A stretch of 64,000 nt of DNA from Lachnocurva sp045579705 (GCA_045579705.1 JAZNMP010000034.1:1-64000), one strand, 5' to 3'. Shown: positions 34,793-43,697, numbered from the stretch's first letter. The notes: generated by a model not told the origin, from the letters alone. A program made the numbers and translations.

Positions 34793-36022
34793 ATGGCAAA
34801 GGCACATTTTGACAGAACAAAGCCACATTGTAACATCGGTACAATTGGACACGTAGATCACGGTAAGACAACTCTTACAGCTGCAATCACAAAGGTTCTT
34901 TCTGAGAGAGTAGAAGGAAACGCTGCATCAGCTTTCGATCAGATCGATAAAGCTCCAGAAGAAAGAGAAAGAGGAATCACAATCTCAACAGCTCACGTTG
35001 AGTACCAGACAGAAGCTAGACATTACGCTCACGTTGACTGTCCAGGACATGCTGATTATGTAAAGAACATGATCACAGGTGCTGCTCAGATGGACGGTGC
35101 TATCCTCGTTGTAGCTGCAACTGATGGTGTTATGGCTCAGACAAAAGAGCACATCCTTCTTGCACGTCAGGTAGGTGTACCTTACATCGTTGTATTCCTT
35201 AACAAGTGCGACATGGTTGATGATGCTGAACTTCTTGAGCTCGTAGAGATGGAAGTTACAGAGCAGCTTGAAGAGTACGGCTTCGAAGGATGCCCAATCA
35301 TCAAGGGATCAGCTTTCCAGGCACTTCAGGATCCTTCAGCTCCAGCTAAGCTTGCTAACGGCGAAGCTCTTGATGGAGACAAGAACTGGGGAGATTGCAT
35401 CATGGAACTTATGTCAACAGTTGACACATTCATTCCAAACCCAGAAAGAGAAATCGACAAGCCATTCCTTATGCCAGTAGAAGACGTATTCACAATCTCA
35501 GGTCGTGGTACAGTTGCTACAGGTAGAGTAGAGCGTGGTCAGCTTCACACATCTGACGAAGTTGAAATCGTTGGTATCAAAGAAGAAGTTAACAAGTCAG
35601 TTGTTACAGGTATCGAGATGTTCCGTAAGACTCTTGATTACGCTGAAGCTGGTGATAACATCGGTGCTCTTCTTCGTGGTATCGACAGAGACCAGATCGA
35701 AAGAGGACAGGTTATCGCTGCTCCTGGAACAGTAACTTGCCACAGAAAGTTTAAGGGTCAGGTTTACGTTCTTACAAAGGATGAAGGTGGACGTCATACA
35801 CCTTTCTTCAACAACTACCGTCCACAGTTCTACTTTAGAACAACAGACGTTACTGGTGTAGTTAACCTTCCAGCTGGTACAGAAATGTGCATGCCTGGTG
35901 ATAACGTTGAGATGGAAATCGAACTTATCCACCCAGTAGCTATGGAGCAGGGTCTTACATTCGCTATCCGTGAAGGTGGTCGTACAGTAGGATCAGGACG
36001 AGTTACAGAAGTAATCGAGTAA
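34793..36022 (+). CDS. tuf: Translation elongation factor Tu
   Basis: A 409-residue GTPase with GHVDHGKTTL, RGITISTAHVEY, DCPGHADY, NKCD and SAF. At 409 residues it is somewhat longer than the common 394-400, with an extension in the loop LQDPSAPAKLANGEALDGDKNWG. It delivers aminoacyl-tRNA to the ribosome. TTAAGGAGG lies upstream. A strong terminator follows, and rpsJ does not come next as it does in many Firmicutes. Confidence 0.98.
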   Translation: MAKAHFDRTKPHCNIGTIGHVDHGKTTLTAAITKVLSERVEGNAASAFDQIDKAPEERERGITISTAHVEYQTEARHYAHVDCPGHADYVKNMITGAAQMDGAILVVAATDGVMAQTKEHILLARQVGVPYIVVFLNKCDMVDDAELLELVEMEVTEQLEEYGFEGCPIIKGSAFQALQDPSAPAKLANGEALDGDKNWGDCIMELMSTVDTFIPNPEREIDKPFLMPVEDVFTISGRGTVATGRVERGQLHTSDEVEIVGIKEEVNKSVVTGIEMFRKTLDYAEAGDNIGALLRGIDRDQIERGQVIAAPGTVTCHRKFKGQVYVLTKDEGGRHTPFFNNYRPQFYFRTTDVTGVVNLPAGTEMCMPGDNVEMEIELIHPVAMEQGLTFAIREGGRTVGSGRVTEVIE

Positions 36023-36053
36023 TTCCAAGAGAGAACAACTCTTTAAAAATAAT

Positions 36054-36096
36054 AAAAGCAGAGAAACGCATTAATGTGTTTCTCTGCTTTTTTATT
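36054..36096 (+). terminator. Intrinsic terminator after tuf
   Basis: AAAAGCAGAGAAAC pairs with GTTTCTCTGCTTTT, with further pairing inside up to a TTAA loop, then a T-run. Confidence 0.93.
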
Positions 36097-36102
36097 TTTA
36101 AA

Positions 36103-36130
36103 GCATCGTTGGGCGAACGCCCAACGACGC
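36103..36130. repeat. GC-rich inverted repeat with tetraloop
   Basis: GCATCGTTGGGC and GCCCAACGACGC pair (one mismatch) around GAAC. It is far more GC-rich than its surroundings and directly abuts the second inverted repeat. No T-run follows, so it is not a plain terminator. Confidence 0.75.
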
Positions 36131-36199
36131 TTATTGAATGATTCGCATGAAATAGATATCGTCTTCTTTGAGATATATGAATGCGAATCATTCAATAAG
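36130..36199. repeat. Perfect 19-bp inverted repeat with a third copy nearby
   Basis: CTTATTGAATGATTCGCAT (36130-36148) and ATGCGAATCATTCAATAAG (36181-36199) are exact complements, 32 bases apart. A third copy, with one mismatch, lies inside the next gene at 36228-36246. Translation of 36165-36204 (EIYECESFNKRVLS) resembles the start of that gene (ELYLKCEAFNKGCSL), which suggests that the gene's 5' end was duplicated and inverted here. Confidence 0.8.
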
Positions 36200-36210
36200 A
36201 GAGTTCTCTC

Positions 36211-36459
36211 ATGGAATTATATTTAAAATGCGAAGCATTCAATAAGGGTTGTTCTTTAAAGGATTATCGGACACACATTATAAACTCAAAGAATGGCGAG
36301 AAGGATTTTTATGAGGATGTTCTTCAGTGGGGAAAACAGGAAGATTTCATAGAACATCCTGAGTGGCTTGAAAAAATTGATCTTCGTCTTGGCCAGATGG
36401 TACAGTCGCTAAACGTGATCCGGGATAGGAAGAACTGTTTTATTTTGAAATCAAATTAG
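36211..36459 (+). CDS. Small protein of unknown function, probably frameshifted at its 3' end
   Basis: An 82-residue protein (MELYLKCEAFNKGCSLKDYRTHIINSKNGEKDFYEDVLQWGKQEDFIEHPEWLEKIDL..., a mix of short helices, no known motif that I recognise). Near 36428 another frame continues EELFYFEIKLEEYLEM to a stop at 36479, which reads like a more natural end than the CFILKSN of this frame. So the gene is likely broken by a one-base change. No good ribosome site precedes its ATG, and its first codons share sequence with the flanking inverted repeat. Function unknown. Confidence 0.45.
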   Translation: MELYLKCEAFNKGCSLKDYRTHIINSKNGEKDFYEDVLQWGKQEDFIEHPEWLEKIDLRLGQMVQSLNVIRDRKNCFILKSN

Positions 36460-36550
36460 AGGAATATCTGGAAATGTAAAGTAAGAATGTGAAGACGGAA
36501 GGTATTTTTAAAGAGTTGGAACGACCAGTGATAAGAAGGTGCAGATAAAA

Positions 36551-36584
36551 AACGACCTGAGCCTTAAAGCTCAGGTCGTTTTCG
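36551..36584. terminator. Bidirectional terminator
   Basis: AACGACCTGAGC pairs perfectly with GCTCAGGTCGTT around a 6-base loop, flanked by an A-run on the left and TTTTC on the right. It separates the small plus-strand gene from the minus-strand gene pair. Confidence 0.85.
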
Positions 36585-36599
36585 TGCTATAAAATAGCT

Positions 36600-36812
36600 T
36601 TATACGCGTGGTTGGTTTTCGCTCTTTCGGTTTTTATGTAGCAATGTTGAAAAAACACCGGTCATAATTAGCGAAGAAAACTGCACAATATTCTTGATGA
36701 TATATGCTGCGTTTGGTCCTGGAGTAACAAATGAATTGATGTATAAACTAGTGAATAAAAATACTCCTGCGCAGATTATAATAAGCATAATGTAAACTGT
36801 GTTTTTTTTCAT
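36600..36812 (-). CDS. Small two-span membrane protein next to a secreted protein
   Basis: A 70-residue protein (MKKNTVYIMLIIICAGVFLFTSLYINSF ... IVQFSSLIMTGVFSTLLHKNRKSENQP) with two membrane helices and a basic tail. The start at 36812 is chosen because GAAAGGGG lies just upstream on the minus strand; a longer frame from 36914 would overlap the previous gene. It is translated directly after the secreted protein gene (13 bases). In bacteriocin loci such small basic membrane proteins are often immunity proteins; that role here is only inferred. Confidence 0.6.
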   Translation of the reverse strand: MKKNTVYIMLIIICAGVFLFTSLYINSFVTPGPNAAYIIKNIVQFSSLIMTGVFSTLLHKNRKSENQPRV

Positions 36813-36825
36813 TTTTAACCCCTTT

Positions 36826-37290
36826 CTATTTATAAGCGAAGTGGTAATTTGTTGTTTTGTTATCATATATTGAAGCACTATTTGTGCATTCCCAATACTC
36901 ATATGATATTTCAATTCCCTTATGCTTACTAACTGCAGTTGAAAATACCTTGTTATAATTGCCTGCAGATATTCCTATACAACCCATTATACCACTAACA
37001 ACTACTCCGTAGCCAGGTATTAAAGAAACCATATAGCTGGCGCAGTTATATGCATTACCTGACATTGAAGCTGTTTGCTTTTTTAGTTTAACACAATCCT
37101 GATAAGAATAGTGTATTTTTATAGTACTTATTTTGTAATGTTTTCCGTACTTTATCCCGGTAGATGTTTGCTCCTTTTCAGTATAGTAGCGAACACTAGG
37201 GGTTGACTTGGATGCTGCATGTGCCGTTACGGGTGTAACGAGAACGACAAGTGCTAATAAAGCACTTACTACGGGTTTGAACTTTTTCAT
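36826..37290 (-). CDS. Secreted Cys-containing protein, bacteriocin-like character
   Basis: A 154-residue protein with a clear Sec signal peptide (MKKFKPVVSALLALVVLVTPVTAHA, cleavage after AHA) and a mature part of about 129 residues. The centre is a hydrophobic, glycine-rich stretch (CASYMVSLIPGYGVVVSGIMGCIGISAG) between two soluble parts; four Cys are present, which could form disulfides outside the cell. No known domain was recognised. AAGGAGG precedes the ATG. Together with the small membrane protein downstream it resembles a bacteriocin/immunity pair, but it could be any secreted protein. Confidence 0.6.
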   Translation of the reverse strand: MKKFKPVVSALLALVVLVTPVTAHAASKSTPSVRYYTEKEQTSTGIKYGKHYKISTIKIHYSYQDCVKLKKQTASMSGNAYNCASYMVSLIPGYGVVVSGIMGCIGISAGNYNKVFSTAVSKHKGIEISYEYWECTNSASIYDNKTTNYHFAYK

Positions 37291-37299
37291 GATTTTCCT

Positions 37300-37423
37300 C
37301 CTTAATCAATCTATATTTAACCTAGATAAATAATACAAAAATATAAAGTGATAAAATAGTTCCTTTTAAGGTAGGTGTTAAGTACATTAAATATGTTGTT
37401 AATTACAATTGGATTGATTAAGG
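37300..37423. repeat. 12-bp inverted repeat flanking the promoter region of the secreted-protein gene
   Basis: CCTTAATCAATC (37300-37311) and GATTGATTAAGG (37412-37423) are perfect complements 100 bases apart. The first copy covers the ribosome binding site of the minus-strand secreted-protein gene, so pairing in the mRNA would hide it. Confidence 0.55.
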
Positions 37424-37463
37424 AATCAAGGTTAGTTGCTTGAACTAAGATATATTTTCGAAT

Positions 37464-37811
37464 TCAAATTTTTGAATTATCAACTTCTTTTTTATACAAA
37501 TAACTTGCATAACTTAGCAATTCTGCTTTGCCTTCGCTATTAAGATGTCCCCATAGTCTATTTAGGGTTTGAAGTTTTTCGTTTTTTGAAACAGAAGGAG
37601 AAGTATTATAGAATTCAGAAATAGAAATATTTAATGCAGGACATATCTTACATAAACTGTCATACTGCAAATGTCTTCCATCAATAAACCATTTCGAAAC
37701 AACCGAACATTCTACTCCACACATTTTTGCAAGTTGATATTTACTTGAGATGTTTTTTTCTTTCATTAATTGATATAGTCTTTTTTGAAAATCAAAATTT
37801 AGGTCGTTCAT
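37464..37811 (-). CDS. XRE-family helix-turn-helix regulator
   Basis: A 115-residue protein with a Cro/C1-type HTH in residues 8-62 (FQKRLYQLMKEKNISSKYQLAKMCGVECSVVSKWFIDGRHLQYDSLCKICPALNISISEFY) and a short helical tail (AELLSYASYLYKKEV). Like other small XRE proteins it probably binds as a dimer and represses neighbours. It lies upstream of the secreted-protein/membrane-protein pair on the same strand, and a palindrome (37867-37886) lies in front of its own start. It may control both. Confidence 0.8.
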   Translation of the reverse strand: MNDLNFDFQKRLYQLMKEKNISSKYQLAKMCGVECSVVSKWFIDGRHLQYDSLCKICPALNISISEFYNTSPSVSKNEKLQTLNRLWGHLNSEGKAELLSYASYLYKKEVDNSKI

Positions 37812-37866
37812 ACTAGCTCTCTTTCTATTTTAGGATAAAAGGATATCATATTGATAGAGCTAATAA

Positions 37867-37886
37867 TAGTGTACTTAGGTTCACTA
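37867..37886. promoter_or_regulatory. Palindromic operator-like element
   Basis: TAGTGTACTTAGGTTCACTA has TAGTG/CACTA half-sites and lies 56 bases before the XRE gene. A very similar sequence, TAGTGTACTGAGTTTACTA, occurs at 51870-51888 before the second RiPP precursor gene. Confidence 0.5.
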
Positions 37887-38182
37887 TTACGTAAGGCGAT
37901 GTCTATTGCATTGCAACCGGGTGAGGCTGGGGATGTGAGTTGTTTTTTGATGTGGATGGTAGGTATTTTAAATTTGATATCATCATTTCAATCTTATGTG
38001 TCTTGGGGTTGATTGAAAAAGTTATTCCGTGGAGAATAACGAAAAAAACAAATTGATGTAATGTGATTATTGGATATTTTAGGAAGGGCTAGTTTAGCCC
38101 TTCTTTTTATTTTACAATTCAAACTTTGAATATAACTGTGGTAAAATATAAGAGATTATATATTTTTTTTGAGGGCATATGA
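37887..38182. other. Intergenic region before the YhgE/Pip operon
   Basis: Apart from a GTTATTC/GAATAAC hairpin (38021-38040) and the terminator-like stem at 38083, I see no gene, tRNA or known RNA element here. An AT-rich promoter for the next gene is likely near 38130-38160 but I cannot fix its boxes. Confidence 0.4.
38083..38110 (+). terminator. Intrinsic terminator-like hairpin
   Basis: GAAGGGCTA pairs with TAGCCCTTC around a 3-base loop and is followed by TTTTTATTTT. No gene on the plus strand ends just before it, so it may end an unseen short RNA or shield the next operon from read-through. Confidence 0.7.
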
Positions 38183-40042
38183 ATGAAGAACATAATTAAA
38201 ATATTTAAAGACGATATAAATAATCTCAGAAAGAATTTTTTTGCACTAGTTATAGTGATTGGAATATGCTTCTTACCTGCTTTATATGCATGGTTTAATA
38301 TCTATTCAAACTGGGATCCTTATGGAAATACTGGTGCTCTTAAATTAGCAGCAGTTTCAGTAGATAAAGGATTCACGGATGATGATGGGGAGTTCCATAA
38401 TCAGGGAAAATCTATAATCGATAACCTAAAGGATAATAAGTCGGTGAACTGGCAGTTCGTAAAGACAAAGAAACAGGCTATTGATGGAGTGAATAAAGGC
38501 GAGTATTATGCAGCTGTTGTAATAGACGAGGACTTCTCTGAGAGAATGTATAATATCTTCTCTGATAAAAAGCAGAAACCGGCTTTACTATTCTATGAAA
38601 ATCAGAAGAAGAATCCTGTAGCGACGAAGATTTCTGATACGGTAGTTCAGACTCTACAGACAAAGATAAATGAGACTTTTGTCGAGGTCGTTATGAGTTC
38701 TATCTTTAAGAGTTCACGTGATGCATATGATTCTAGAGTCGGTGAAAGTGGTGGAGTGGATGCTATCATTGATAAACTTAAGGTTACTAGAACTGATTTG
38801 AATAAATATGCAAAAAATCTGGATGAACTCATAGCTACAAATGAACAATTCAAGACCAAATTAATCGGTGTTCAGAATGAAATATTAAATACACAGTCAA
38901 AGAAGGCTGATATCGATACAAAGATAAATAATGCATCAAAGGCTAATATCGATACTAAGATAGATAATGCTTCGAAAGATGCAATAAACAAAGGGCTGTC
39001 TGATGCGGATAAAAAGGAAATCGAGCAGAACCTAAGAGAAGCTGAGAATCAGATTAATGAGATTAAGAGTATATATAATACAGAGATATCACCTGAATTA
39101 GAGAAGTCTCTAGCCACACTTCAGAGACAGATCAATGATATGAAGAATTTACTAAATCAGGTGGATAAGTCTCTGACTTCAACTAATAAGATGCTGTCAA
39201 ATCTCATAAATACTCTTTCAAAGACAAATGAGAGTTTGACAAAGACGAAGAAAGCTATAAATAGTCTTTCTGACAGAATATCGGAGGCAATCGAGTCGGT
39301 TGAGAAAGCGTCTTCTGATAAAAAAATAGAAACTCTGATAAATGAACTTGGTGCAGATCCTGAGAGTTATGGCCGGTTCTTCTCTCAGCCAGTGAATGTG
39401 GAAACAGAGACTATATATCCTGTATCAAATTATGGATCAGCAGTAGCACCTTTCTATTCTACTCTGGCATTCTGGGTAGGAGCTTTGATTCTGACTGCAA
39501 TTATCAAAGTAAAACCTGATGCAAATAAATATCGCGATTGCACAAATATAGAAAGATATTTTGGAAGATATGTACTATTCTGGGTGCTCGGTCAGTTACA
39601 GGCAATCGTAATAGTGGCAGGTAATCTTTTTCTGCTAAAGATTCAGTGTATTCATCCATGGTTCTTTATGCTGGCGGCATCTGTGACGGCGACGACATTT
39701 ACTATTCTGATTTATTCACTCGTTGTGACTTGGGGAGATGTCGGAAAAGCTATTTCGGTCGTAGTGGTTGTAATCCAGATAGCAGGAAGTTCGGGAACTT
39801 ATCCGATCGAACTGTTGCCGGATTTCTTTAAGAAGGTTTATATCTTCTTCCCATTCCCGTATGCGATTAACTCGATTCGTGAGTGTTTGTGCGGAATGTA
39901 TAAATTGGATTACTGGGGTTATTTGCTTCAGCTTATGATCTTCGTGGTTGTAGCACTGGTAATAGGTTTGCTGATTAGAATCCCGTTTGAAGAAATCAAC
40001 CATTATATGGAAGAACGTATGGAAGACACTGAAATGATGTAA
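38183..40042 (+). CDS. YhgE/Pip-domain membrane protein, first paralogue
   Basis: A 619-residue protein with the YhgE/Pip N-terminal segment (one membrane helix, ending LPALYAWFNIYSNWDPYGNTGALKLAAVSVDKGF), a large extracellular part with a coiled coil (about residues 215-400), and five or six C-terminal membrane helices with the ABC-2-like core (STLAFWVGALILTAIIKV ... GSSGTYPIELLPDFFKKVYIFFPFPYAINSIRE). The family includes phage-infection protein Pip and ESX/type VII-linked YhgE. It is followed by a paralogue after 17 bases; the two probably work together. Confidence 0.9.
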   Translation: MKNIIKIFKDDINNLRKNFFALVIVIGICFLPALYAWFNIYSNWDPYGNTGALKLAAVSVDKGFTDDDGEFHNQGKSIIDNLKDNKSVNWQFVKTKKQAIDGVNKGEYYAAVVIDEDFSERMYNIFSDKKQKPALLFYENQKKNPVATKISDTVVQTLQTKINETFVEVVMSSIFKSSRDAYDSRVGESGGVDAIIDKLKVTRTDLNKYAKNLDELIATNEQFKTKLIGVQNEILNTQSKKADIDTKINNASKANIDTKIDNASKDAINKGLSDADKKEIEQNLREAENQINEIKSIYNTEISPELEKSLATLQRQINDMKNLLNQVDKSLTSTNKMLSNLINTLSKTNESLTKTKKAINSLSDRISEAIESVEKASSDKKIETLINELGADPESYGRFFSQPVNVETETIYPVSNYGSAVAPFYSTLAFWVGALILTAIIKVKPDANKYRDCTNIERYFGRYVLFWVLGQLQAIVIVAGNLFLLKIQCIHPWFFMLAASVTATTFTILIYSLVVTWGDVGKAISVVVVVIQIAGSSGTYPIELLPDFFKKVYIFFPFPYAINSIRECLCGMYKLDYWGYLLQLMIFVVVALVIGLLIRIPFEEINHYMEERMEDTEMM

Positions 40043-40059
40043 GCGATATAAATGGAGAT

Positions 40060-42573
40060 ATGATGAAACAAACACGAGATTTGGAAAAATTTTACGATAA
40101 GATTCGCGTATATCAGAACGATTTGCATAGGAAGAACCAGAAGAAGATTCGTGTAGGTTTGAAGATTAATATCTTCTTGCCTTTGGTCTTTTTGATAATC
40201 AGTTTTATCACTCAGAGTAGTAAGCTGGTTTTCCTGGTATTGTGGATAGTATCCCTGTTTAGTATAGCTTTCTATCTGTTATATGTAGAGTTTACCGATG
40301 TCAAACTGCAACAGAAGATGAATGAGTTTGGCATAGATAATGATGAAGAAATCCGGTCACTGATTGGAAATCAGGTAGAGCGGGGATTGGAAGAAATCGA
40401 TGACAAGATTGGAATCACCAGAAATATTCAGAAGATTATCGCGTCAGATGTGAAGCGACTTAGTAAGAATGTGGTGGCGTATGTGGTTATCATAGGTTTG
40501 ACAGTAATTCCTTCGCTTTATGCGTGGTTCAATATCCTGTCGAACTGGGATCCGTATGGACAGAAGGCAACCAGCCATCTTCAGGTTGCGGTAGTATCCG
40601 TCGACAAAGGCGAGAAATTTGGTTCAAAGAAGTTGAACATCGGAAATATGATCATCGATAATTTAAAAGAGAATAAAACCATCGATTGGGTATTTGTTGA
40701 TACGAAAAAAGAAGTTGTCGACGGAGTTCATGCCGGAGATTATTATGCTGCTTTGGTTATAGATGAGAATTTCTCAAAGGACATGGTGAGTTTCCTGAAT
40801 TCAGAGATAGTAAATCCGAAGATTACGTACTATCAGAATGAGAAGAAGAATGCTATCGCTCCAAAGATTACAGGTAAAGTAAAGACGGCTATTCAGCGAG
40901 AAGTCGATGTCGCTTTTATAAATACGATTGCGGATGCTCTCATCCAGACTGGGGACTATCTCGTAACAGAAGATGAGAATGGAAACCATAGTGGCCAGTT
41001 GATCGGAAGACTTGAACAGCTGGATAATAATATGAAGACGGTGATCCTCGTATTAGACAGTTATGATTCTGTGATGGAATCTTCTAAATCACTTATGAGT
41101 TCGAGTAAAGATGTAGTTATAAATGTAAATGACTCTCTTTCTATAGCGAAGGTGCTCGCAGAAAGCATGAAAGATGCGATTGGCACAGTATCGCAGTCGA
41201 CGAACATTTCGAGTGAAGTAATTACGAATTATTTAAATGATACCAAAGCAAAGATAGAAGAGCTTAAGGTAGTAGATTTAAAGAATGAGTTGAAAAAATC
41301 TCTGGAAGACGGAAGGGCTGCCTTGAATACTTTTTCCGAAAAGGAACAGAGCGCAAAGGCTTCCTGGGATAGCGTAAAGGGAAATCTGGCGGGAATCGAT
41401 ACAGGAAATGCGACTTTGAATGAAGAAATACAGAATTCCATTACGCAGATAGATGATACTTTTAATCGTGTGGATTCTAGTGTTTCTGAACTGAATGCTG
41501 CGTTAAATGATCCAAATATGAATCTGGATGAGAAACTGGATCGATTGGAAACTACAGTAAATAGTTTAAAGAACAAGCTGGATGATTTGAAGCAGAAATT
41601 GAATGAAAGTGTGGTTCCAAAGCTTAATTCAGTATATGCTGATCTCCAGAAATCCATGGACCAGACAGCAAAGATTCTCGGAAATAAAGAAGCTGCTTTT
41701 TCAAAAGTTATTGGAAATATCGGAAAGGTTGATACAAAGCTTTCTGGTTCTGAGCAGGATTTAAAGAAAGCCAAAGAGGAAGCGGAGAGGTTAGAGGAAA
41801 AACTTTCGAAGCTTATCGGCGAGCTAAAGGGTGTGACACAGGAAGAACAGTACCAGAAACTGATTAGTCTGATAAAGAACGATCCGGGATATCTGGCAGA
41901 CTTCATTTCAAGTCCGGTTGATGTAACTGAGAAATATATCTATCCGGTTGAGAATAATGGTTCTATGACAGCACCTTTCTATATCGTGCTTTCTATCTGG
42001 GTAGGTGCGCTTATCATGTCTACGATTTTAAAGACTGAGGTGCACGATAAATCGAATTTAATGAATGTAAAGAACTGGCAGTGTTTCATAGGAAGATTTT
42101 TTACAACTTATGTAGTAGGACAGATTCAGACGATCATAACTGTATTTGGCGCGCTGTTCTTTGTAGGAATTCAGTGCAAACACCCAGTGCTTATGGTTAT
42201 AGCTTGCTCGTGGACTACATTCGTATTTGATATATTGCTTTATTCATTTACTTATTCCTTTGGAAATGTGGGAGAAGCGCTTTCAGTTATTCTCATGGTA
42301 ATTCAGGTTGCAGGCGCGGGCGGAACATTCCCTATAGAAGTCTTACCGCAGGTGTTCCAGAAACTATATACATTTATGCCGTTTAATTATGCGATGAACG
42401 CAGTTCGAGAATGTATAGCGGGAAGATATCAGAATGACTATTGGTGGTATTTGCTGACATTGCTGGTGTATGTCGTGATTGCGGTTGCAATAGGTGTGTT
42501 ATTGTACTATCCATGTAAGAAGTTAAATGATAAAGTTGAGAAGAGTAAAGATAACTCGGGAATCCTGATTTAA
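40060..42573 (+). CDS. YhgE/Pip-domain membrane protein, second paralogue with extra N-terminal domain
   Basis: An 837-residue protein. Residues 1-130 are an added cytoplasmic/two-helix module (INIFLPLVFLIISF, LVFLVLWIVSLFSIAFYLL). The rest repeats the YhgE/Pip plan of the preceding protein: PSLYAWFNILSNWDPYGQKATSHLQVAVVSVDKG, a long coiled coil (about residues 440-620) and a C-terminal six-helix core (IVLSIWVGALIMSTILKT ... GAGGTFPIEVLPQVFQKLYTFMPFNYAMNAVRE). The two adjacent paralogues suggest a heteromer. The ligand or substrate is unknown. Confidence 0.9.
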   Translation: MMKQTRDLEKFYDKIRVYQNDLHRKNQKKIRVGLKINIFLPLVFLIISFITQSSKLVFLVLWIVSLFSIAFYLLYVEFTDVKLQQKMNEFGIDNDEEIRSLIGNQVERGLEEIDDKIGITRNIQKIIASDVKRLSKNVVAYVVIIGLTVIPSLYAWFNILSNWDPYGQKATSHLQVAVVSVDKGEKFGSKKLNIGNMIIDNLKENKTIDWVFVDTKKEVVDGVHAGDYYAALVIDENFSKDMVSFLNSEIVNPKITYYQNEKKNAIAPKITGKVKTAIQREVDVAFINTIADALIQTGDYLVTEDENGNHSGQLIGRLEQLDNNMKTVILVLDSYDSVMESSKSLMSSSKDVVINVNDSLSIAKVLAESMKDAIGTVSQSTNISSEVITNYLNDTKAKIEELKVVDLKNELKKSLEDGRAALNTFSEKEQSAKASWDSVKGNLAGIDTGNATLNEEIQNSITQIDDTFNRVDSSVSELNAALNDPNMNLDEKLDRLETTVNSLKNKLDDLKQKLNESVVPKLNSVYADLQKSMDQTAKILGNKEAAFSKVIGNIGKVDTKLSGSEQDLKKAKEEAERLEEKLSKLIGELKGVTQEEQYQKLISLIKNDPGYLADFISSPVDVTEKYIYPVENNGSMTAPFYIVLSIWVGALIMSTILKTEVHDKSNLMNVKNWQCFIGRFFTTYVVGQIQTIITVFGALFFVGIQCKHPVLMVIACSWTTFVFDILLYSFTYSFGNVGEALSVILMVIQVAGAGGTFPIEVLPQVFQKLYTFMPFNYAMNAVRECIAGRYQNDYWWYLLTLLVYVVIAVAIGVLLYYPCKKLNDKVEKSKDNSGILI

Positions 42574-42589
42574 TCGAAAGGGAGTATTT

Positions 42590-43681
42590 ATGAAAGAAAA
42601 AAATTCCAACGTATTTATACGTGTGCTAAAGGGAATCGGATGTATTCTGCTGGCATTAGTATTGGCTGTGGTAGTCTTTTTTTCCTATCTTACTGTGACT
42701 GAATATAAACCGAAGGACAAAGAGGCCTTGGAGATTGCTGAGAAAAGTGATGCTTCAAAGACTGTGCATAAGGGCGATTCTCTTAGGATTATGACCTGGA
42801 ATATAGGTTACGGTGCTCTCGGAGATAATGCTGATTTCTTTATGGATGGTGGTAAGGGAGTTCAGACTGCGACCGAAGATCGAGTAAAAGAGAATATGAA
42901 AGGCATCGAGCAGGGAGTTCGAGATATCAATCCTGATGTTGCCTTCTTTCAGGAAGTAGATGTGAATTCAGCCAGATCTCACAAAGTAGATGAAGCTAAG
43001 TATTTGGAGGACAGATTTGATGGATATACAGATACGTTTGCTACGAATTATAAGGTTCCGTTTATTCCATATCCGATACCACCTATCGGAAAGGTTCATG
43101 GTGGAATTTTGACTATGACGAAATATGGAATAACAGATTCTACTCGTGTACAGCTGCCATGTCCTTTTAGTTGGCCATATAGATTAGGAAATTTGAAGAG
43201 ATGTCTGGCTATAAACAGGGTTCCGGTAGAGGGTACTGATAAGGAATTAGTTCTAGTAAATCTCCACCTCGAAGCTTATGATTCAGGGGAAGGAAAGATT
43301 GAACAGACAAAGATGTTAAAGGATTATCTGCAGGCAGAAGCTGATAAAGGAAATTATGTGATTGCTGCAGGAGATTTCAATCAGATTTTTTCAAATGTAG
43401 ATGGATCTAAATTTCCTACATTAGAAGGAAAATGGCAGGCAGGAAAATTAGATGTGAAAGAGTTTAGTTCTGATTGGACATTCTCAATGGATGAAACAAA
43501 GGCAAGTTGTCGTTCTCTAGACCAGCCACTTAAAGGCGCAGACCGGAATAATTTTCAGTACTATATAATCGATGGTTTTATCACTTCGAAGAATGTCGAG
43601 GTGAAATCGGTAAAGACTAAAGATTTGAAGTTTAAGAATACTGATCATAATCCGGTTGTCCTGGAGATTAAGATGAAATGA
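42590..43681 (+). CDS. Membrane-anchored endonuclease/exonuclease/phosphatase-family protein
   Basis: A 363-residue protein with an N-terminal signal anchor (ILLALVLAVVVFFSYLTV) and an EEP domain with its metal and catalytic motifs: MTWNIGYG, FFQEVD, LVNLHLEA, AAGDFNQ, DGFIT and TDHNPV. EEP enzymes cleave phosphodiesters or phosphate esters with Mg. The anchor puts the active site outside the cell, so substrates such as extracellular nucleic acids or lipid headgroups are possible. It follows the YhgE/Pip pair by 16 bases and is probably in the same operon. AAAGGGAG precedes the ATG. Confidence 0.88.
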   Translation: MKEKNSNVFIRVLKGIGCILLALVLAVVVFFSYLTVTEYKPKDKEALEIAEKSDASKTVHKGDSLRIMTWNIGYGALGDNADFFMDGGKGVQTATEDRVKENMKGIEQGVRDINPDVAFFQEVDVNSARSHKVDEAKYLEDRFDGYTDTFATNYKVPFIPYPIPPIGKVHGGILTMTKYGITDSTRVQLPCPFSWPYRLGNLKRCLAINRVPVEGTDKELVLVNLHLEAYDSGEGKIEQTKMLKDYLQAEADKGNYVIAAGDFNQIFSNVDGSKFPTLEGKWQAGKLDVKEFSSDWTFSMDETKASCRSLDQPLKGADRNNFQYYIIDGFITSKNVEVKSVKTKDLKFKNTDHNPVVLEIKMK

Positions 43682-43697
43682 TTTGAGGTTAAATATT

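Noticed and set aside
36103..36199. Transcription terminator or CRISPR repeat
   Set aside because: No T-run follows either stem and there are no regularly spaced repeat-spacer units. It is better described as inverted repeats with a partial gene duplication.
37812..38182. tRNA or riboswitch in the 370-base gap
   Set aside because: No cloverleaf arms, no GGTTCRA box and no known riboswitch core were seen; only hairpins and an operator-like palindrome.
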